DNA of 64,000 bases from an uncultured Clostridia bacterium (lineage in GTDB: Bacteria; Bacillota; Clostridia; Oscillospirales; Ruminococcaceae). The DNA is taken from the NCBI GenBank assembly GCA_947632025.1, contig CANRNN010000001.1:248001-312000 (forward strand), read 5' to 3'. The notes under the pieces are model-generated. The model did not search any database. It was given only the letters and a program-made list of their open reading frames with translations, and had not been told where the DNA came from. Position numbers and translations under genes: made by a program. This document shows, piece after piece, positions 18,596 to 27,068 of this stretch (positions are counted from its first letter, which is position 1; each line of letters opens with the position of its first letter).

Positions 18596-18624
18596 TTGAC
18601 AAAGGGCGAAAAATGTGGTATAAT
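18596..18624 (+). promoter_or_regulatory. Promoter of rplJ-rplL
   Basis: TTGACA (18596-18601) and TATAAT (18619-18624) are 17 bases apart, with an extended -10 element TGTGG immediately before the -10. This is a strong consensus promoter, as expected for ribosomal protein genes. Confidence 0.9.
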
Positions 18625-18629
18625 AATTT

Positions 18630-18762
18630 TGCTGTTCTGAAGACAGCAGGTTTCGTCCAAACCGGTTTCGGGCGATATAATGCGATTTTCGCGCCTGCCG
18701 AAGAATGGGTAGATGTACATGAATTCTATCTCTCCTTCTGTCTTTGGCGGAAGGAGTTTTTT
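18630..18762 (+). ncRNA. L10 (rplJ) leader, ribosomal-protein-binding mRNA element
   Basis: The 5' untranslated region begins with CTGTTCTGAAGACAGCAGGT and continues to GCCTGCCGAAGAATGGGTAGA, the arrangement of the Firmicute L10 leader in which the ribosomal L10-(L7/L12) complex binds its own mRNA. The paired CAGCAGG and CCTGCCG parts flank an internal hairpin. It is followed by an intrinsic terminator hairpin at 18732-18762, so excess L10-L12 complex would favour termination ahead of rplJ. The element was recognised by pattern, not by a covariance model. Confidence 0.8.
18732..18762 (+). terminator. Attenuator in the L10 leader
   Basis: CTCCTTC (18732-18738) pairs with GAAGGAG (18750-18756), followed directly by six Ts. 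It lies 42 bases before the rplJ start codon, so it acts inside the leader rather than after a gene. Confidence 0.85.
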
Positions 18763-18804
18763 GTTCCGGACAGCATATTTTATTTATGCAAAGGAGTGAA
18801 TCAA

Positions 18805-19314
18805 ATGCCCAGTGAGTCTGTACTCGCTCAAAAGCAGAAGTTCGTTGATGATCTCGCCGAAAAGCTGAAGTCCGCTGCGGGCGGCGTCCTCGTTGACTAC
18901 AAGGGGATCTCCGTTGAGGACGATACCAAGCTGCGTAAGGATCTTCGTGAAAACGGCGTAGATTATTTCGTTGTAAAGAACACACTGCTCAAGCGTGCCG
19001 CAGAAAAAGCCGGCATCGATGGTCTTGAACCTGCGCTGAGTGGCACTACCGCGATAGCGATCTCCAACGAGGATATCATCATCGCGCCGAAGCTGCTCTA
19101 CAAGAAAGCTGAAAGCTCTGACGGAAAATTTTCCATAAAGCTCGGCTTTGTCGACGGAAAGGCTATTTCTAAGGAAGAAGTAGAAGCTTACGCTAAACTC
19201 CCGTCCAAGGAAACTCTGCTTTCGCAGCTCGTTTTTATGCTCCAGTCGCCTATGCAGCGTCTGGCTATCGCTATCAACGAGATCGCGAAGAAAAACGACG
19301 AACAGTCCGCGTAA
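18805..19314 (+). CDS. rplJ: 50S ribosomal protein L10
   Basis: L10 anchors the L7/L12 stalk on the large subunit. The true start is the ATG at 18805 with AAGGAG 8 bases upstream; the open frame continues upstream through the leader. The 169-residue product has the standard N-terminus (QKQKFVDDLAEKLKSAAGGVLVDYKGI) and the YFVVKNTLLKRA region, and a C-terminal helix (MQRLAIAINEIAKK) that would bind L7/L12 dimers. It is controlled by the leader described above. Confidence 0.97.
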   Translation: MPSESVLAQKQKFVDDLAEKLKSAAGGVLVDYKGISVEDDTKLRKDLRENGVDYFVVKNTLLKRAAEKAGIDGLEPALSGTTAIAISNEDIIIAPKLLYKKAESSDGKFSIKLGFVDGKAISKEEVEAYAKLPSKETLLSQLVFMLQSPMQRLAIAINEIAKKNDEQSA

Positions 19315-19418
19315 TTTTGTTCGGTGCGCCGTGCTTTCGGCTGCATAACGCGGGACAGACGGTATTTCCGTCAAAATCAATCAATAACAACATATCTGTT
19401 TAATGGAGGTAAATTACA

Positions 19419-19799
19419 ATGGCTTCTGAGAAAATCGAAAAGCTGGTTGAAGAAGTAAAGAATCTTTCGGTTCTTGAACTTAACGAGTATGTAAAGGCAC
19501 TTGAAGAGGAATTCGGCGTTTCTGCCGCTGCTGTAGCTGCTGCACCTGCTGCAGGCGCAGGTGCGGGCGCTGCCGCTGCTGAGGAAAAGACTGACTTCGA
19601 CGTTATCCTCGCTTCTTTCGGTGATAACAAGATGAACGTTATCAAGGCTGTTAAGGATATCTGCGGTCTTGGTCTTAAGGAGGCTAAGGAGCTGGTAGAG
19701 GCTGCTCCTAAGGCTATCAAGGAAGGCGCTCCCAAGGCTGAGGCTGAGGAAATCAAGAAGAAGCTTGAAGAAGCTGGCGCTAAGGTAGAACTTAAGTAA
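19419..19799 (+). CDS. rplL: 50S ribosomal protein L7/L12
   Basis: L7/L12 forms the flexible stalk that recruits translation GTPases. The 126-residue protein has the dimerising N-terminal domain, an Ala/Gly-rich hinge (about residues 34-50) and the conserved C-terminal domain ([32 protein letters not shown]). A TGGAGG ribosome site precedes the ATG. It lies 104 bases after rplJ. The next gene is not rpoB, so rplJL is separated here from both rplKA and rpoBC. Confidence 0.97.
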   Translation: MASEKIEKLVEEVKNLSVLELNEYVKALEEEFGVSAAAVAAAPAAGAGAGAAAAEEKTDFDVILASFGDNKMNVIKAVKDICGLGLKEAKELVEAAPKAIKEGAPKAEAEEIKKKLEEAGAKVELK

Positions 19800-19858
19800 C
19801 AGTTTACAGTAAAATGTGTTCGCTTGCGCGAACGGCTTTTGATCGTATTTAATAATTC

Positions 19859-19892
19859 AGGTCGCTGAACGATTGTTCGGCGACCTATTTTT
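19859..19892 (+). terminator. Strong terminator after rplL
   Basis: AGGTCGCTGAAC pairs with GTTCGGCGACCT (12 bp with one G-T) around a GATT loop, followed by ATTTTTTG. A smaller hairpin (GTTCGC-TTGC-GCGAAC, 19818-19833) lies just before it. The convergent TauE gene ends 15 bases further on. Confidence 0.9.
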
Positions 19893-19901
19893 TGTGATAT
19901 G

Positions 19902-20273
19902 TTACGAAACAGATGCGGCTTTATTGTCAGCCGATTTGCCGAACAGCTCCCTTAAACCGAATGCTAACAAAAACAACGCGAACAGAAATCTCAATGCCGA
20001 ATTGTCGATTATTCGCGTGGCGAGAGTTCCAAGTACCGCTCCGGCTATCCCGCCGAGAGCCATTTTTTTCACAAGAGTTTTATTTACGAGTTTGTTTTTC
20101 AGATGTATCATCAGTGAAATGAACGCAATCGGCAGGAAAAACAACAGATTTATCCCCTGTGCGGTCTTTTGCTGAACGTCTGCAAAAAGAGTAAGCCATA
20201 CAACAAGCACGAATCCGCCGCCCAAACCCATGGACGCGAGTACTCCTGTTAAAAATCCCACTATCATATTCAT
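19902..20273 (-). CDS. TauE/SafE (TSUP) transporter, second half protein
   Basis: The start is the ATG at 20273, which overlaps the stop codon of the upstream half gene (ATGA). The 123-residue product has four hydrophobic segments, starting with the TSUP motif MIVGFLTGVLASMGLGGGF (the glycine-rich inner motif) and ending with a short polar tail. TSUP proteins export or import small anions such as sulfite, sulfoacetate or organic acids. Full-size members have about 250 residues and two homologous halves; here each half is a separate gene, so the transporter would be a heterodimer. The substrate is unknown. Confidence 0.85.
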   Translation of the reverse strand: MNMIVGFLTGVLASMGLGGGFVLVVWLTLFADVQQKTAQGINLLFFLPIAFISLMIHLKNKLVNKTLVKKMALGGIAGAVLGTLATRIIDNSALRFLFALFLLAFGLRELFGKSADNKAASVS

Positions 20274-20608
20274 AAAAACAACATCCTCACTGCGGCAGCG
20301 GTTATTACCGCTCCGAAAAGCCGCTTTAATATTCTCGGCTTGATCTTTTTTAGAAAGATCGCTCCTGCTATCGCGCCAAGTACACCCCACGGAATATATT
20401 CCCAAGCGCCTGCAAAGTCCAGATTTCCGGAAAATCCGTAGAAAACCGCCGTTACAAGACTTAAAATGAATATCAGCGCCACAGACGTTGCGTGCGCCTC
20501 GTTCGGATCACATTCCTTTTCGAGAATCGGAACGGCGACCACTCCCCCGCCCGAACCGAAAAATCCGTTCAGAAGCCCGCATATGCCGCCTTCAAAAAAT
20601 TTTTTCAA
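20270..20608 (-). CDS. TauE/SafE (TSUP) transporter, first half protein
   Basis: The 112-residue product starts at a TTG with GAGGTGG upstream. It contains the same glycine-rich signature as its partner (GGICGLLNGFFGSGGGVVAVP), then three further hydrophobic segments. It ends exactly where the second half begins, with a 4-base overlap, so both should be made in equal amounts. Adjacent half-size TSUP genes occur in other Clostridia to my knowledge. There is no clear metabolic gene next to it to suggest a substrate. Confidence 0.85.
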   Translation of the reverse strand: MKKFFEGGICGLLNGFFGSGGGVVAVPILEKECDPNEAHATSVALIFILSLVTAVFYGFSGNLDFAGAWEYIPWGVLGAIAGAIFLKKIKPRILKRLFGAVITAAAVRMLFL

Positions 20609-20765
20609 CAGACCACCTCATTGTGTAATTTTCCCGAAAAACTATAACGTTCATTTATCTTCTGTTCTTTAGAAATAATACCTATCAAAGTTTATTTTAT
20701 ACGTTTTATGAAAAAATATTTATTGCCGGAAAAACGCAAAAATCAGGCAAATAACTTAATATATA

Positions 20766-20794
20766 TTGACAATGGAAAGAAAATGTGGTACAAT
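20766..20794 (+). promoter_or_regulatory. Promoter of ilvB-ilvN
   Basis: TTGACA (20766-20771) and TACAAT (20789-20794) are 17 bases apart with the extended element TGTGG before the -10. The start codon follows about 47 bases later, leaving too little room for a T-box or leader-peptide attenuator. Confidence 0.8.
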
Positions 20795-20840
20795 ATATAA
20801 AGATGTTAGAAAATTAACAAGCAAAGGAATGGGATATTTT

Positions 20841-22559
20841 ATGCTTTTAACAGGTTCGGACATAATTATAGAATGTCTGCTCGAACAGGGCGCGGATACC
20901 GTTTTCGGATACCCCGGAGGCGCAGTGCTTAACATCTACGACAGTTTGTATAAGTACAGCGATAAGATCCGCCATATCATCACCTCTCACGAACAGGGTG
21001 CCTGCCACGCTGCCGACGGCTTCGCGAGGGCTACGGGAAAAACAGGCGTCGTTATCGCGACAAGCGGTCCGGGCGCTACAAACCTTACTACGGGACTTGC
21101 GACGGCGTATATGGATTCCGTGCCGCTGGTGGCTATCACGGGAAACGTTTCGTGTAATCTCCTCGGTCTGGACAGCTTTCAGGAGGTCGATATCACCGGA
21201 GTTACCATACCTATCACCAAGCATAATTTCATAATCAAACACATTGACGAACTTGCGGATACTATCCGTCTGGCGTTCAAAATAGCGGGAAGCGGCAGAA
21301 AAGGTCCCGTTCTCGTGGATATCCCGAAGGATATAACCGCCGCGGTGTGCGAGTATTCCCATGCCGACCCGTCAAAGCCTCTTATTATCCCCGAAATGTC
21401 CAAAATCAAGGATATTTATAATGTAAACGAGGACGACCTAGCCCGTGCCGCAGAGCTTATCGAAAAATGCGAAAAGCCTTATATCTATGCGGGCGGCGGA
21501 GTGATCTCTTCGGGCGCGGAAGAAGAACTTAAAAAACTAGCTGAAGTGTGCGACGCTCCCGTGTCCTGCTCGCTTATGGGACAGGGCGCATACGACCAGA
21601 CAAATCGTCGTTATATCGGTATGCTCGGTATGCACGGCACGGTCAAAGCTGCTGCTGCACTTAACGAGTGCGATCTGTTTATCGGAATAGGAACGCGCTT
21701 TTCCGATCGCGTCATAGGAGATCCCGCTGTTTTCGGACGGCACGCCAAAATAGTTCACATCGACATCGACCCTGCCGAATTCAACAAAAATGTCGAAGCA
21801 AAGGTAACGGTCAAGGGCGATGTGAAAGCAGTACTCAAAAAGCTGCTCGAACGCGTTTCACAAAAGAAAAATCCATGGACAGACGAGCTTATAGGAAAAG
21901 ATCACGGAGAGCCGGTACAGGTCGGCACCGACGAATTTCCCGTAACACCGCAGGCTGTTATTGAAAAGCTCGACGAGCTTACAAACGGCAGCGCCGTTAT
22001 CGCGACTGAAGTCGGACAAAATCAGATGTGGGCAGCGCAGTACTACCGTTTCAGGAACACAAGGAGCTTTGTGTCGTCGGGTGGACTCGGAACAATGGGC
22101 TTCGGTCTGGGAGCGGCTATCGGCGCGAAGATCGGCTGTCCCGACAAGACCGTCATAAACGTCGCGGGCGACGGAAGCTTCGCTATGAATCTGAACGAGC
22201 TTATAACCGCCTACGCTCACAATATTCCGATTATCGAAATGGTAATAAACAACAAGGTGCTGGGAATGGTAAGACAGTGGCAAAGACTGTTCTACAACAA
22301 GCATTTTTCGCAGACAACGCTCGATAACCGCCATATCGACTATGTAAAGCTCGGCGAGAGCTTCGGGATACAGACTTTCGTCATAGCGAAAAACGAGGAT
22401 ATAGAGCCTGTACTCAAAAAGGCGCTTGAAATTTCAAAAACAGCGCCCGTTATGATTGAGGTAAGGATAGACCGCGACATAAACGTTCTTCCGATGATAC
22501 CCGCGGGCAAGCCTATCGTCGACCCGATAACATCAATAGAGATCGAGCGGGAGGGATAA
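20841..22559 (+). CDS. ilvB: Acetolactate synthase large subunit (first copy)
   Basis: This ThDP enzyme condenses pyruvate (or pyruvate plus 2-ketobutyrate) in valine, leucine and isoleucine synthesis. I start at the ATG at 20841 because the frame upstream contains the promoter. The 572-residue protein has the catalytic glutamate in SHEQGACHAADGFAR, the SGPGATNLTTGLA and QEVDITG segments, and the ThDP/Mg motif GDGSFAMNLNELITA. The small subunit gene follows 2 bases later. A second AHAS large subunit is encoded at 53945-55576. Confidence 0.94.
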   Translation: MLLTGSDIIIECLLEQGADTVFGYPGGAVLNIYDSLYKYSDKIRHIITSHEQGACHAADGFARATGKTGVVIATSGPGATNLTTGLATAYMDSVPLVAITGNVSCNLLGLDSFQEVDITGVTIPITKHNFIIKHIDELADTIRLAFKIAGSGRKGPVLVDIPKDITAAVCEYSHADPSKPLIIPEMSKIKDIYNVNEDDLARAAELIEKCEKPYIYAGGGVISSGAEEELKKLAEVCDAPVSCSLMGQGAYDQTNRRYIGMLGMHGTVKAAAALNECDLFIGIGTRFSDRVIGDPAVFGRHAKIVHIDIDPAEFNKNVEAKVTVKGDVKAVLKKLLERVSQKKNPWTDELIGKDHGEPVQVGTDEFPVTPQAVIEKLDELTNGSAVIATEVGQNQMWAAQYYRFRNTRSFVSSGGLGTMGFGLGAAIGAKIGCPDKTVINVAGDGSFAMNLNELITAYAHNIPIIEMVINNKVLGMVRQWQRLFYNKHFSQTTLDNRHIDYVKLGESFGIQTFVIAKNEDIEPVLKKALEISKTAPVMIEVRIDRDINVLPMIPAGKPIVDPITSIEIEREG

Positions 22560-22561
22560 TT

Positions 22562-23032
22562 ATGCAGGAATATGTTTTATCCGTAAAGGTGGCAAACCAC
22601 AACGGCGTTCTGCCGAGGGTGGGAGGTCTTTTCAGCAGGCGCTGCTTCAACATAAAAAGCCTTAACGCCGCCGAAACCGAAGAGCCGAACATCTCAAGAC
22701 TTACGATAGTCGTCGCGGGCGACCTTAAAATACTCGAACAGATAAAAAATCAGCTTATGAAGCTGTACGACGTGTACGAGGTGAAAATACTCACCGATGC
22801 CGTCACGCGTGAACACATACTCATCAGGGCGGGAAGAAATTCCGAGGACCGCCATAAGATAATAGAGATCGCCAACCTCTACAGGGCAAAACCTGTGGAC
22901 GTGGCAGAAAATTCCATTATGCTGGAGCTTACGGGAGAGCCGCAGAAGATCGACGCTTTCTTAAGCCTTATGAAGCCGTTTGGAATCATCAAAATGGTAC
23001 GGTCGGGCATAACCGCTCTGGAGAGGGACTAA
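22562..23032 (+). CDS. ilvN: Acetolactate synthase small (regulatory) subunit, first copy
   Basis: The 156-residue protein has the N-terminal ACT domain (VKVANHNGVLPRVGGLFSRRCFNIKSL) that binds valine for feedback inhibition, followed by the C-terminal activation domain (ANLYRAKPVDVAENSIMLELTG). It starts 2 bases after ilvB with the ribosome site inside the end of ilvB, so the subunits are coupled. It is one of two small subunits in the window; the other is at 53428-53925. Confidence 0.93.
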   Translation: MQEYVLSVKVANHNGVLPRVGGLFSRRCFNIKSLNAAETEEPNISRLTIVVAGDLKILEQIKNQLMKLYDVYEVKILTDAVTREHILIRAGRNSEDRHKIIEIANLYRAKPVDVAENSIMLELTGEPQKIDAFLSLMKPFGIIKMVRSGITALERD

Positions 23033-23062
23033 AAATTTTATTTTTTCAGGAGGAGTGACTAA

Positions 23063-25693
23063 ATGGATTACGAAATCATCGACAGCGTCGAGAGCTTTGA
23101 AGCGGCTCTCGGCAGAGTAAGAGCCGCACAGAAAAAATTCGCGGAGTACACTCAGGAGCAAGTTGACAAGATTTTCCTCGCGGCGGCTTCCGCGGCAAAC
23201 AAAATGCGCATTCCCCTCGCAAAAATGGCTGTTGAAGAAACAGGTATGGGTGTGGTTGAGGACAAGGTCATCAAGAACAATTATGCGGCTGAACATATCT
23301 ACAACGCCTATAAGAACGTCAAGACCTGCGGAGTTATCGAACGCGACGACGTTTACGGCATTGCAAAGGTAGCCGAGCCTATCGGCGTGGTGGGAGCGGT
23401 TATCCCGACGACAAACCCCACTTCCACTGCCATCTTTAAGGCTCTTATCTGCCTTAAGACCAGAAACGGAATTATCATCAGCCCTCACCCCCGTGCCAAG
23501 AACTGCACAATTGCAGCGGCTAAGGTCGTTCTGGAGGCTGCGGTAAAGGCGGGCGCTCCCGAAGGCATCATCTCGTGGATAGATGTGCCGTCGCTGGATC
23601 TTACAAATATGCTTATGCGTGAATCGGATATTATCCTTGCGACCGGCGGTCCGGGAATGGTAAAAGCAGCGTACTCCAGCGGCAAGCCCGCTCTTGGAGT
23701 AGGCGCGGGCAATACCCCCGCGATAATTGACGAAAGCGCGGATATTCTGCTTGCGGTAAGCTCTATAATCCACTCCAAGACATTCGATAACGGTATGATC
23801 TGCGCTTCGGAGCAGTCGGTTATCGTTTCCTCGAAAATCTACGACAAGGTCAAAAAGGAGTTTGAAGCCCGCGGGTGCTACTTCCTGAAAGATAAGGAAA
23901 TAGACAAGGTGCGCAAAACTATCATCATAAACGGTGCCTTGAACGCCAAGATCGTCGGACAGTCGGCTTACAATATCGCAAAGCTTTCAAAGGTGAATGT
24001 TCCGGAAGATACGAAAATACTCATCGGAGAGGTCGAGTCGGTCGATATTTCCGAGGAATTCGCACACGAAAAGCTCTCACCTGTTCTCGCTATGTACAAG
24101 TCCAAAAATTTCGCGGACGCTCTCAACAAGGCGGAGCAGCTTATTGCCGACGGCGGCTACGGACACACCTCATCGCTTTACATCGACTCCGTAACGGGAA
24201 CGGAAAAGATACACGAATTTGCCGAGCGTATGAAAACCTGCCGTATGCTTATCAATACGCCTTCCTCTCACGGCGGCATAGGGGATCTTTACAACTTTAA
24301 GCTCAATCCCTCGCTTACGCTGGGGTGCGGCTCGTGGGGCGGAAACTCCGTTTCGGAGAACGTCAATGTAAAACATCTTCTGAATATCAAAACGCTTGCT
24401 GAGAGGAGAGAAAATATGCTGTGGTTCAGAGCGCCCGAAAAAGTCTACATCAAGAAGGGCTGTCTGCCCGTTGCTCTCGAAGAGCTTAAGTCCGTTCTCG
24501 GAAAGAAGAGAGCGTTTGTCGTGACCGACTCGTTCCTCGCAAAGAACGGCTTTACAAAATGCGTGACCGATAAGCTCGACGAAATGGGGATAACTCACAC
24601 GACGTTCTCCGACGTGGAAAGCGATCCGACCCTCGCTTCCGCAAAAGCGGGCGCGGAGGCTATGAGAAAATTCGAGCCTGATGTTATTATAGCGCTGGGC
24701 GGCGGCTCGGCAATGGACGCGGGCAAAATTATGTGGGTACTTTACGAACACCCCGAAGCGGATTTCGCGGATATGGCAATGCGCTTTATCGACATTCGCA
24801 AGAGAGTGTACACGTTCCCAAAAATGGGAGAAAAGGCGTATTTTATCGCCGTTCCGACATCGGCGGGTACAGGCTCGGAGGTAACTCCGTTCGCTGTCAT
24901 AACCGATGAAAAAACCGGCGTTAAATACCCGCTGGCTGACTATGAGCTGCTTCCGAAAATGGCGATAGTAGACCCCGATATGATGGCTTCCTGCCCGAAG
25001 GGGCTTACTTCAGCTTCGGGTATCGACGCGGTAACGCACGACCTCGAAGCGCTCGTTTCGGTAATGGCAACCGACTATACCGACGCTATGGCAAAGCAGT
25101 CGCTGAAGATGATCTTCGACTATCTGCCAAGAGCATATGACTGCGCTCCCGGTGCGGGAGATCCCGGAGTTCCCGACCCGGAGGCTCGCGAGAAAATGGC
25201 AAACGCCGCTACTATGGCGGGTATGGCTTTTGCAAACGCTTTCCTCGGTGTGTGCCACTCTATGGCGCATAAGCTCGGAGCTTATCACCATCTCGCTCAC
25301 GGCGTGGCAAACGCGCTGCTTATCGACGAGGTGATACGTTTCAACTGCTCGGAAAAGCCGCCGAAGATGGGGACGTTCTCGCAGTACGACCACCCGAAAA
25401 CTCTCGCGAAGTATGCCGAGGTTGCAGAATATCTCGGCTGCAAAGGCAAGACCGACGAGGATAAGGTTGAGGCTCTTATCGCAAAGATAGATGAGCTTAA
25501 GACCAAAATCGGTATCAAGAAAACTATCAAGGACTACGGCGTTGATGAAAAATACTTCCTTGAAAAGCTCGACGAGATGTGCGAGAAAGCATTTGACGAT
25601 CAGTGTACGGGCGCAAACCCGCGCTATCCGCTCATCTCCGAAATAAAACAGATGTATCTCAACGCATACTACGGCAAACACGATAATGTCTGA
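23063..25693 (+). CDS. adhE: Bifunctional acetaldehyde-CoA/alcohol dehydrogenase AdhE
   Basis: AdhE turns acetyl-CoA into ethanol in two NADH-consuming steps and assembles into spirosomes. The 876-residue length is standard. The N-terminal aldehyde dehydrogenase domain (about 1-450) has the catalytic cysteine at C247 in GMICASEQS and the NAD-binding TGGPGMVKAAYSSGKP region. The C-terminal iron-dependent alcohol dehydrogenase domain has GGGSAMDAGK and the iron-ligand histidines in CHSMAHKLGAYHHLAHG. It lies 30 bases after ilvN with an AGGAGG site, so it may be co-transcribed with the acetolactate synthase. Confidence 0.96.
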   Translation: MDYEIIDSVESFEAALGRVRAAQKKFAEYTQEQVDKIFLAAASAANKMRIPLAKMAVEETGMGVVEDKVIKNNYAAEHIYNAYKNVKTCGVIERDDVYGIAKVAEPIGVVGAVIPTTNPTSTAIFKALICLKTRNGIIISPHPRAKNCTIAAAKVVLEAAVKAGAPEGIISWIDVPSLDLTNMLMRESDIILATGGPGMVKAAYSSGKPALGVGAGNTPAIIDESADILLAVSSIIHSKTFDNGMICASEQSVIVSSKIYDKVKKEFEARGCYFLKDKEIDKVRKTIIINGALNAKIVGQSAYNIAKLSKVNVPEDTKILIGEVESVDISEEFAHEKLSPVLAMYKSKNFADALNKAEQLIADGGYGHTSSLYIDSVTGTEKIHEFAERMKTCRMLINTPSSHGGIGDLYNFKLNPSLTLGCGSWGGNSVSENVNVKHLLNIKTLAERRENMLWFRAPEKVYIKKGCLPVALEELKSVLGKKRAFVVTDSFLAKNGFTKCVTDKLDEMGITHTTFSDVESDPTLASAKAGAEAMRKFEPDVIIALGGGSAMDAGKIMWVLYEHPEADFADMAMRFIDIRKRVYTFPKMGEKAYFIAVPTSAGTGSEVTPFAVITDEKTGVKYPLADYELLPKMAIVDPDMMASCPKGLTSASGIDAVTHDLEALVSVMATDYTDAMAKQSLKMIFDYLPRAYDCAPGAGDPGVPDPEAREKMANAATMAGMAFANAFLGVCHSMAHKLGAYHHLAHGVANALLIDEVIRFNCSEKPPKMGTFSQYDHPKTLAKYAEVAEYLGCKGKTDEDKVEALIAKIDELKTKIGIKKTIKDYGVDEKYFLEKLDEMCEKAFDDQCTGANPRYPLISEIKQMYLNAYYGKHDNV

Positions 25694-25710
25694 TCAAGGG
25701 GGTATCAAAA

Positions 25711-26457
25711 ATGTCCGAGAATTTAATTACGGAGCGTTCACACAAGAAAATTTACCGTGAGGGTGACACGTTCGTCAAGGTCTTTGACGAGAGCTATGCA
25801 AAGTACGATGTTCTTAATGAAGCTCTGAACCAAGCCCGTGTGGAGAATATAGGTTTCAACGTTCCAAAAATCATTGAGGTCAAGACTATTGACGGCAGGT
25901 GGGCTATTGTTTCGGAATTTATCGAGGGAAAGACGCTTTCCCAAATGATGAAAGAAAATCCCGACAAGAAGTTTGAATATCTGGAGCTGCTCGTCGATTT
26001 GCAGATGCAGGTGCATAACGCCACCTGCCCGCAGCTCGGCAAGCTGAAAGATAAAATGAACCGCAAGATATGCGAGGCTTCTCTTGACGCTGTGACACGC
26101 TATGAGCTTCACACGCGCCTTGAATCCATGCCGAAACACAAGAAGGTCTGCCACGGGGACTTCTGCCCGTCAAACATCATTATAAAGCCCGACGGAACAC
26201 CGTATATCATCGACTGGTCGCACGTTACTCAAGGAAACGCTTCCGCGGACGTTGCGAGAACGTATCTCGTGTTCCACCTGAATTACGACGCTGAAATTGC
26301 CGAGCGCTATCTCGACAGTTACTGCAAGAAGAGCGGCGTGGATAAACGATATGTTCAGAAGTGGCTTCCTATCGTCGCGGCTTCGCAGTCCGTCAAGGGC
26401 AAGCCTGAGGAGCGCGATTTCCTCCTCAACTGGGTAAATGTCGTAGAATACGAATAA
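25711..26457 (+). CDS. Aminoglycoside phosphotransferase (APH)-family kinase-like protein
   Basis: The 248-residue protein has a kinase-like fold: a beta-rich N-lobe (residues 15-75), the catalytic-loop motif CHGDFCPSNIII (near 149-160) and the metal-binding YIIDWSH motif (near 167-173). This is the APH/choline kinase superfamily pattern. Many such proteins in Clostridia are not antibiotic-resistance enzymes, and no known resistance subtype is recognised here. It starts 17 bases after adhE, with AAGGGGG upstream, so it is probably co-transcribed with adhE. The substrate is unknown. Confidence 0.82.
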   Translation: MSENLITERSHKKIYREGDTFVKVFDESYAKYDVLNEALNQARVENIGFNVPKIIEVKTIDGRWAIVSEFIEGKTLSQMMKENPDKKFEYLELLVDLQMQVHNATCPQLGKLKDKMNRKICEASLDAVTRYELHTRLESMPKHKKVCHGDFCPSNIIIKPDGTPYIIDWSHVTQGNASADVARTYLVFHLNYDAEIAERYLDSYCKKSGVDKRYVQKWLPIVAASQSVKGKPEERDFLLNWVNVVEYE

Positions 26458-26510
26458 TTACCCGTATAAAATAAAAACCGCCTGTTCGGCAGTTTTAAGA
26501 TCAAACAGAA

Positions 26511-26541
26511 AAAGTGAACGGTGTTTTTTGCCGTTCACTTT
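26511..26541. terminator. Bidirectional terminator
   Basis: AAAGTGAACGG and CCGTTCACTTT form an 11-bp stem, flanked by A and T runs, between the convergent APH-like and marR genes. Confidence 0.9.
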
Positions 26542-26584
26542 TTTATAATTGCCGCAAAGCGGTTTTTTACTGAAAATACAGTCC

Positions 26585-27028
26585 TTAAACTTTTTTGAGA
26601 TTCTTCTCCATCTGCTCGTACATTTCAATAGCTGCCCTTACGGAATCGGCGGAAATACCGGAAAACATCTGCTCGTTGAGCTTATTGACGGAATTCAGAA
26701 ATTCACTGTACAATGCCTTTCCCTTTTCGGTGATCTCGACATGAACCTCCCGACGGTCGTTTACGGATTTATGACGGACGACAAAGCCCTCCGCCTCCAT
26801 ATTCCGAATCGAGATACTCACGGTGGGAGCTTTAAGTCCCGTCATATGTACAAGCTCCAACTGAGTGAGCGCAGCGTTTTCCATAAGCGGCTTGAACAGC
26901 GGCATATAGCACTGACGGATACAGAGCTTTTCCGTTATTTCATCGACCTTTTCTGAATATATCCCGTAAACCCTCTCTATTTTCGCGCAGACATTTCTTA
27001 CCGCGGTGTTATTTCCTTTAAGCTTCAT
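26585..27028 (-). CDS. MarR family transcriptional regulator
   Basis: The 147-residue protein has the winged helix-turn-helix of MarR regulators: LTQLELVHMTGLKAPTVSISIRNMEAEG (recognition helix, about 55-82), then the wing VNDRREVHVEITEKGK. N- and C-terminal helices would form the dimer. It is transcribed away from the transketolase operon's end. The 16-bp perfect inverted repeat at 27100-27138 and a related half-site at 27078-27088 lie in its upstream region and are its likely operators. No neighbouring drug efflux gene exists, so its target is uncertain. Confidence 0.9.
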   Translation of the reverse strand: MKLKGNNTAVRNVCAKIERVYGIYSEKVDEITEKLCIRQCYMPLFKPLMENAALTQLELVHMTGLKAPTVSISIRNMEAEGFVVRHKSVNDRREVHVEITEKGKALYSEFLNSVNKLNEQMFSGISADSVRAAIEMYEQMEKNLKKV

Positions 27029-27068
27029 AAATCATTTCTCCCGTACAGAATAAATTCTTCCCATTTTT

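Noticed and set aside
19865-19881. GAAC-N4-GTTC pattern resembling a LexA (Cheo) box
   Set aside because: It is part of the rplL terminator stem, downstream of the gene, and not near any promoter.
20640-20840. T-box or leader-peptide attenuator for ilvB
   Set aside because: The promoter lies about 47 bases before the start codon and no terminator hairpin or Ile/Leu/Val-rich leader frame is present.
25711-26457. Aminoglycoside resistance gene
   Set aside because: Only the general APH/choline kinase fold motifs are present; no known resistance subtype is recognised and the gene is embedded behind adhE.
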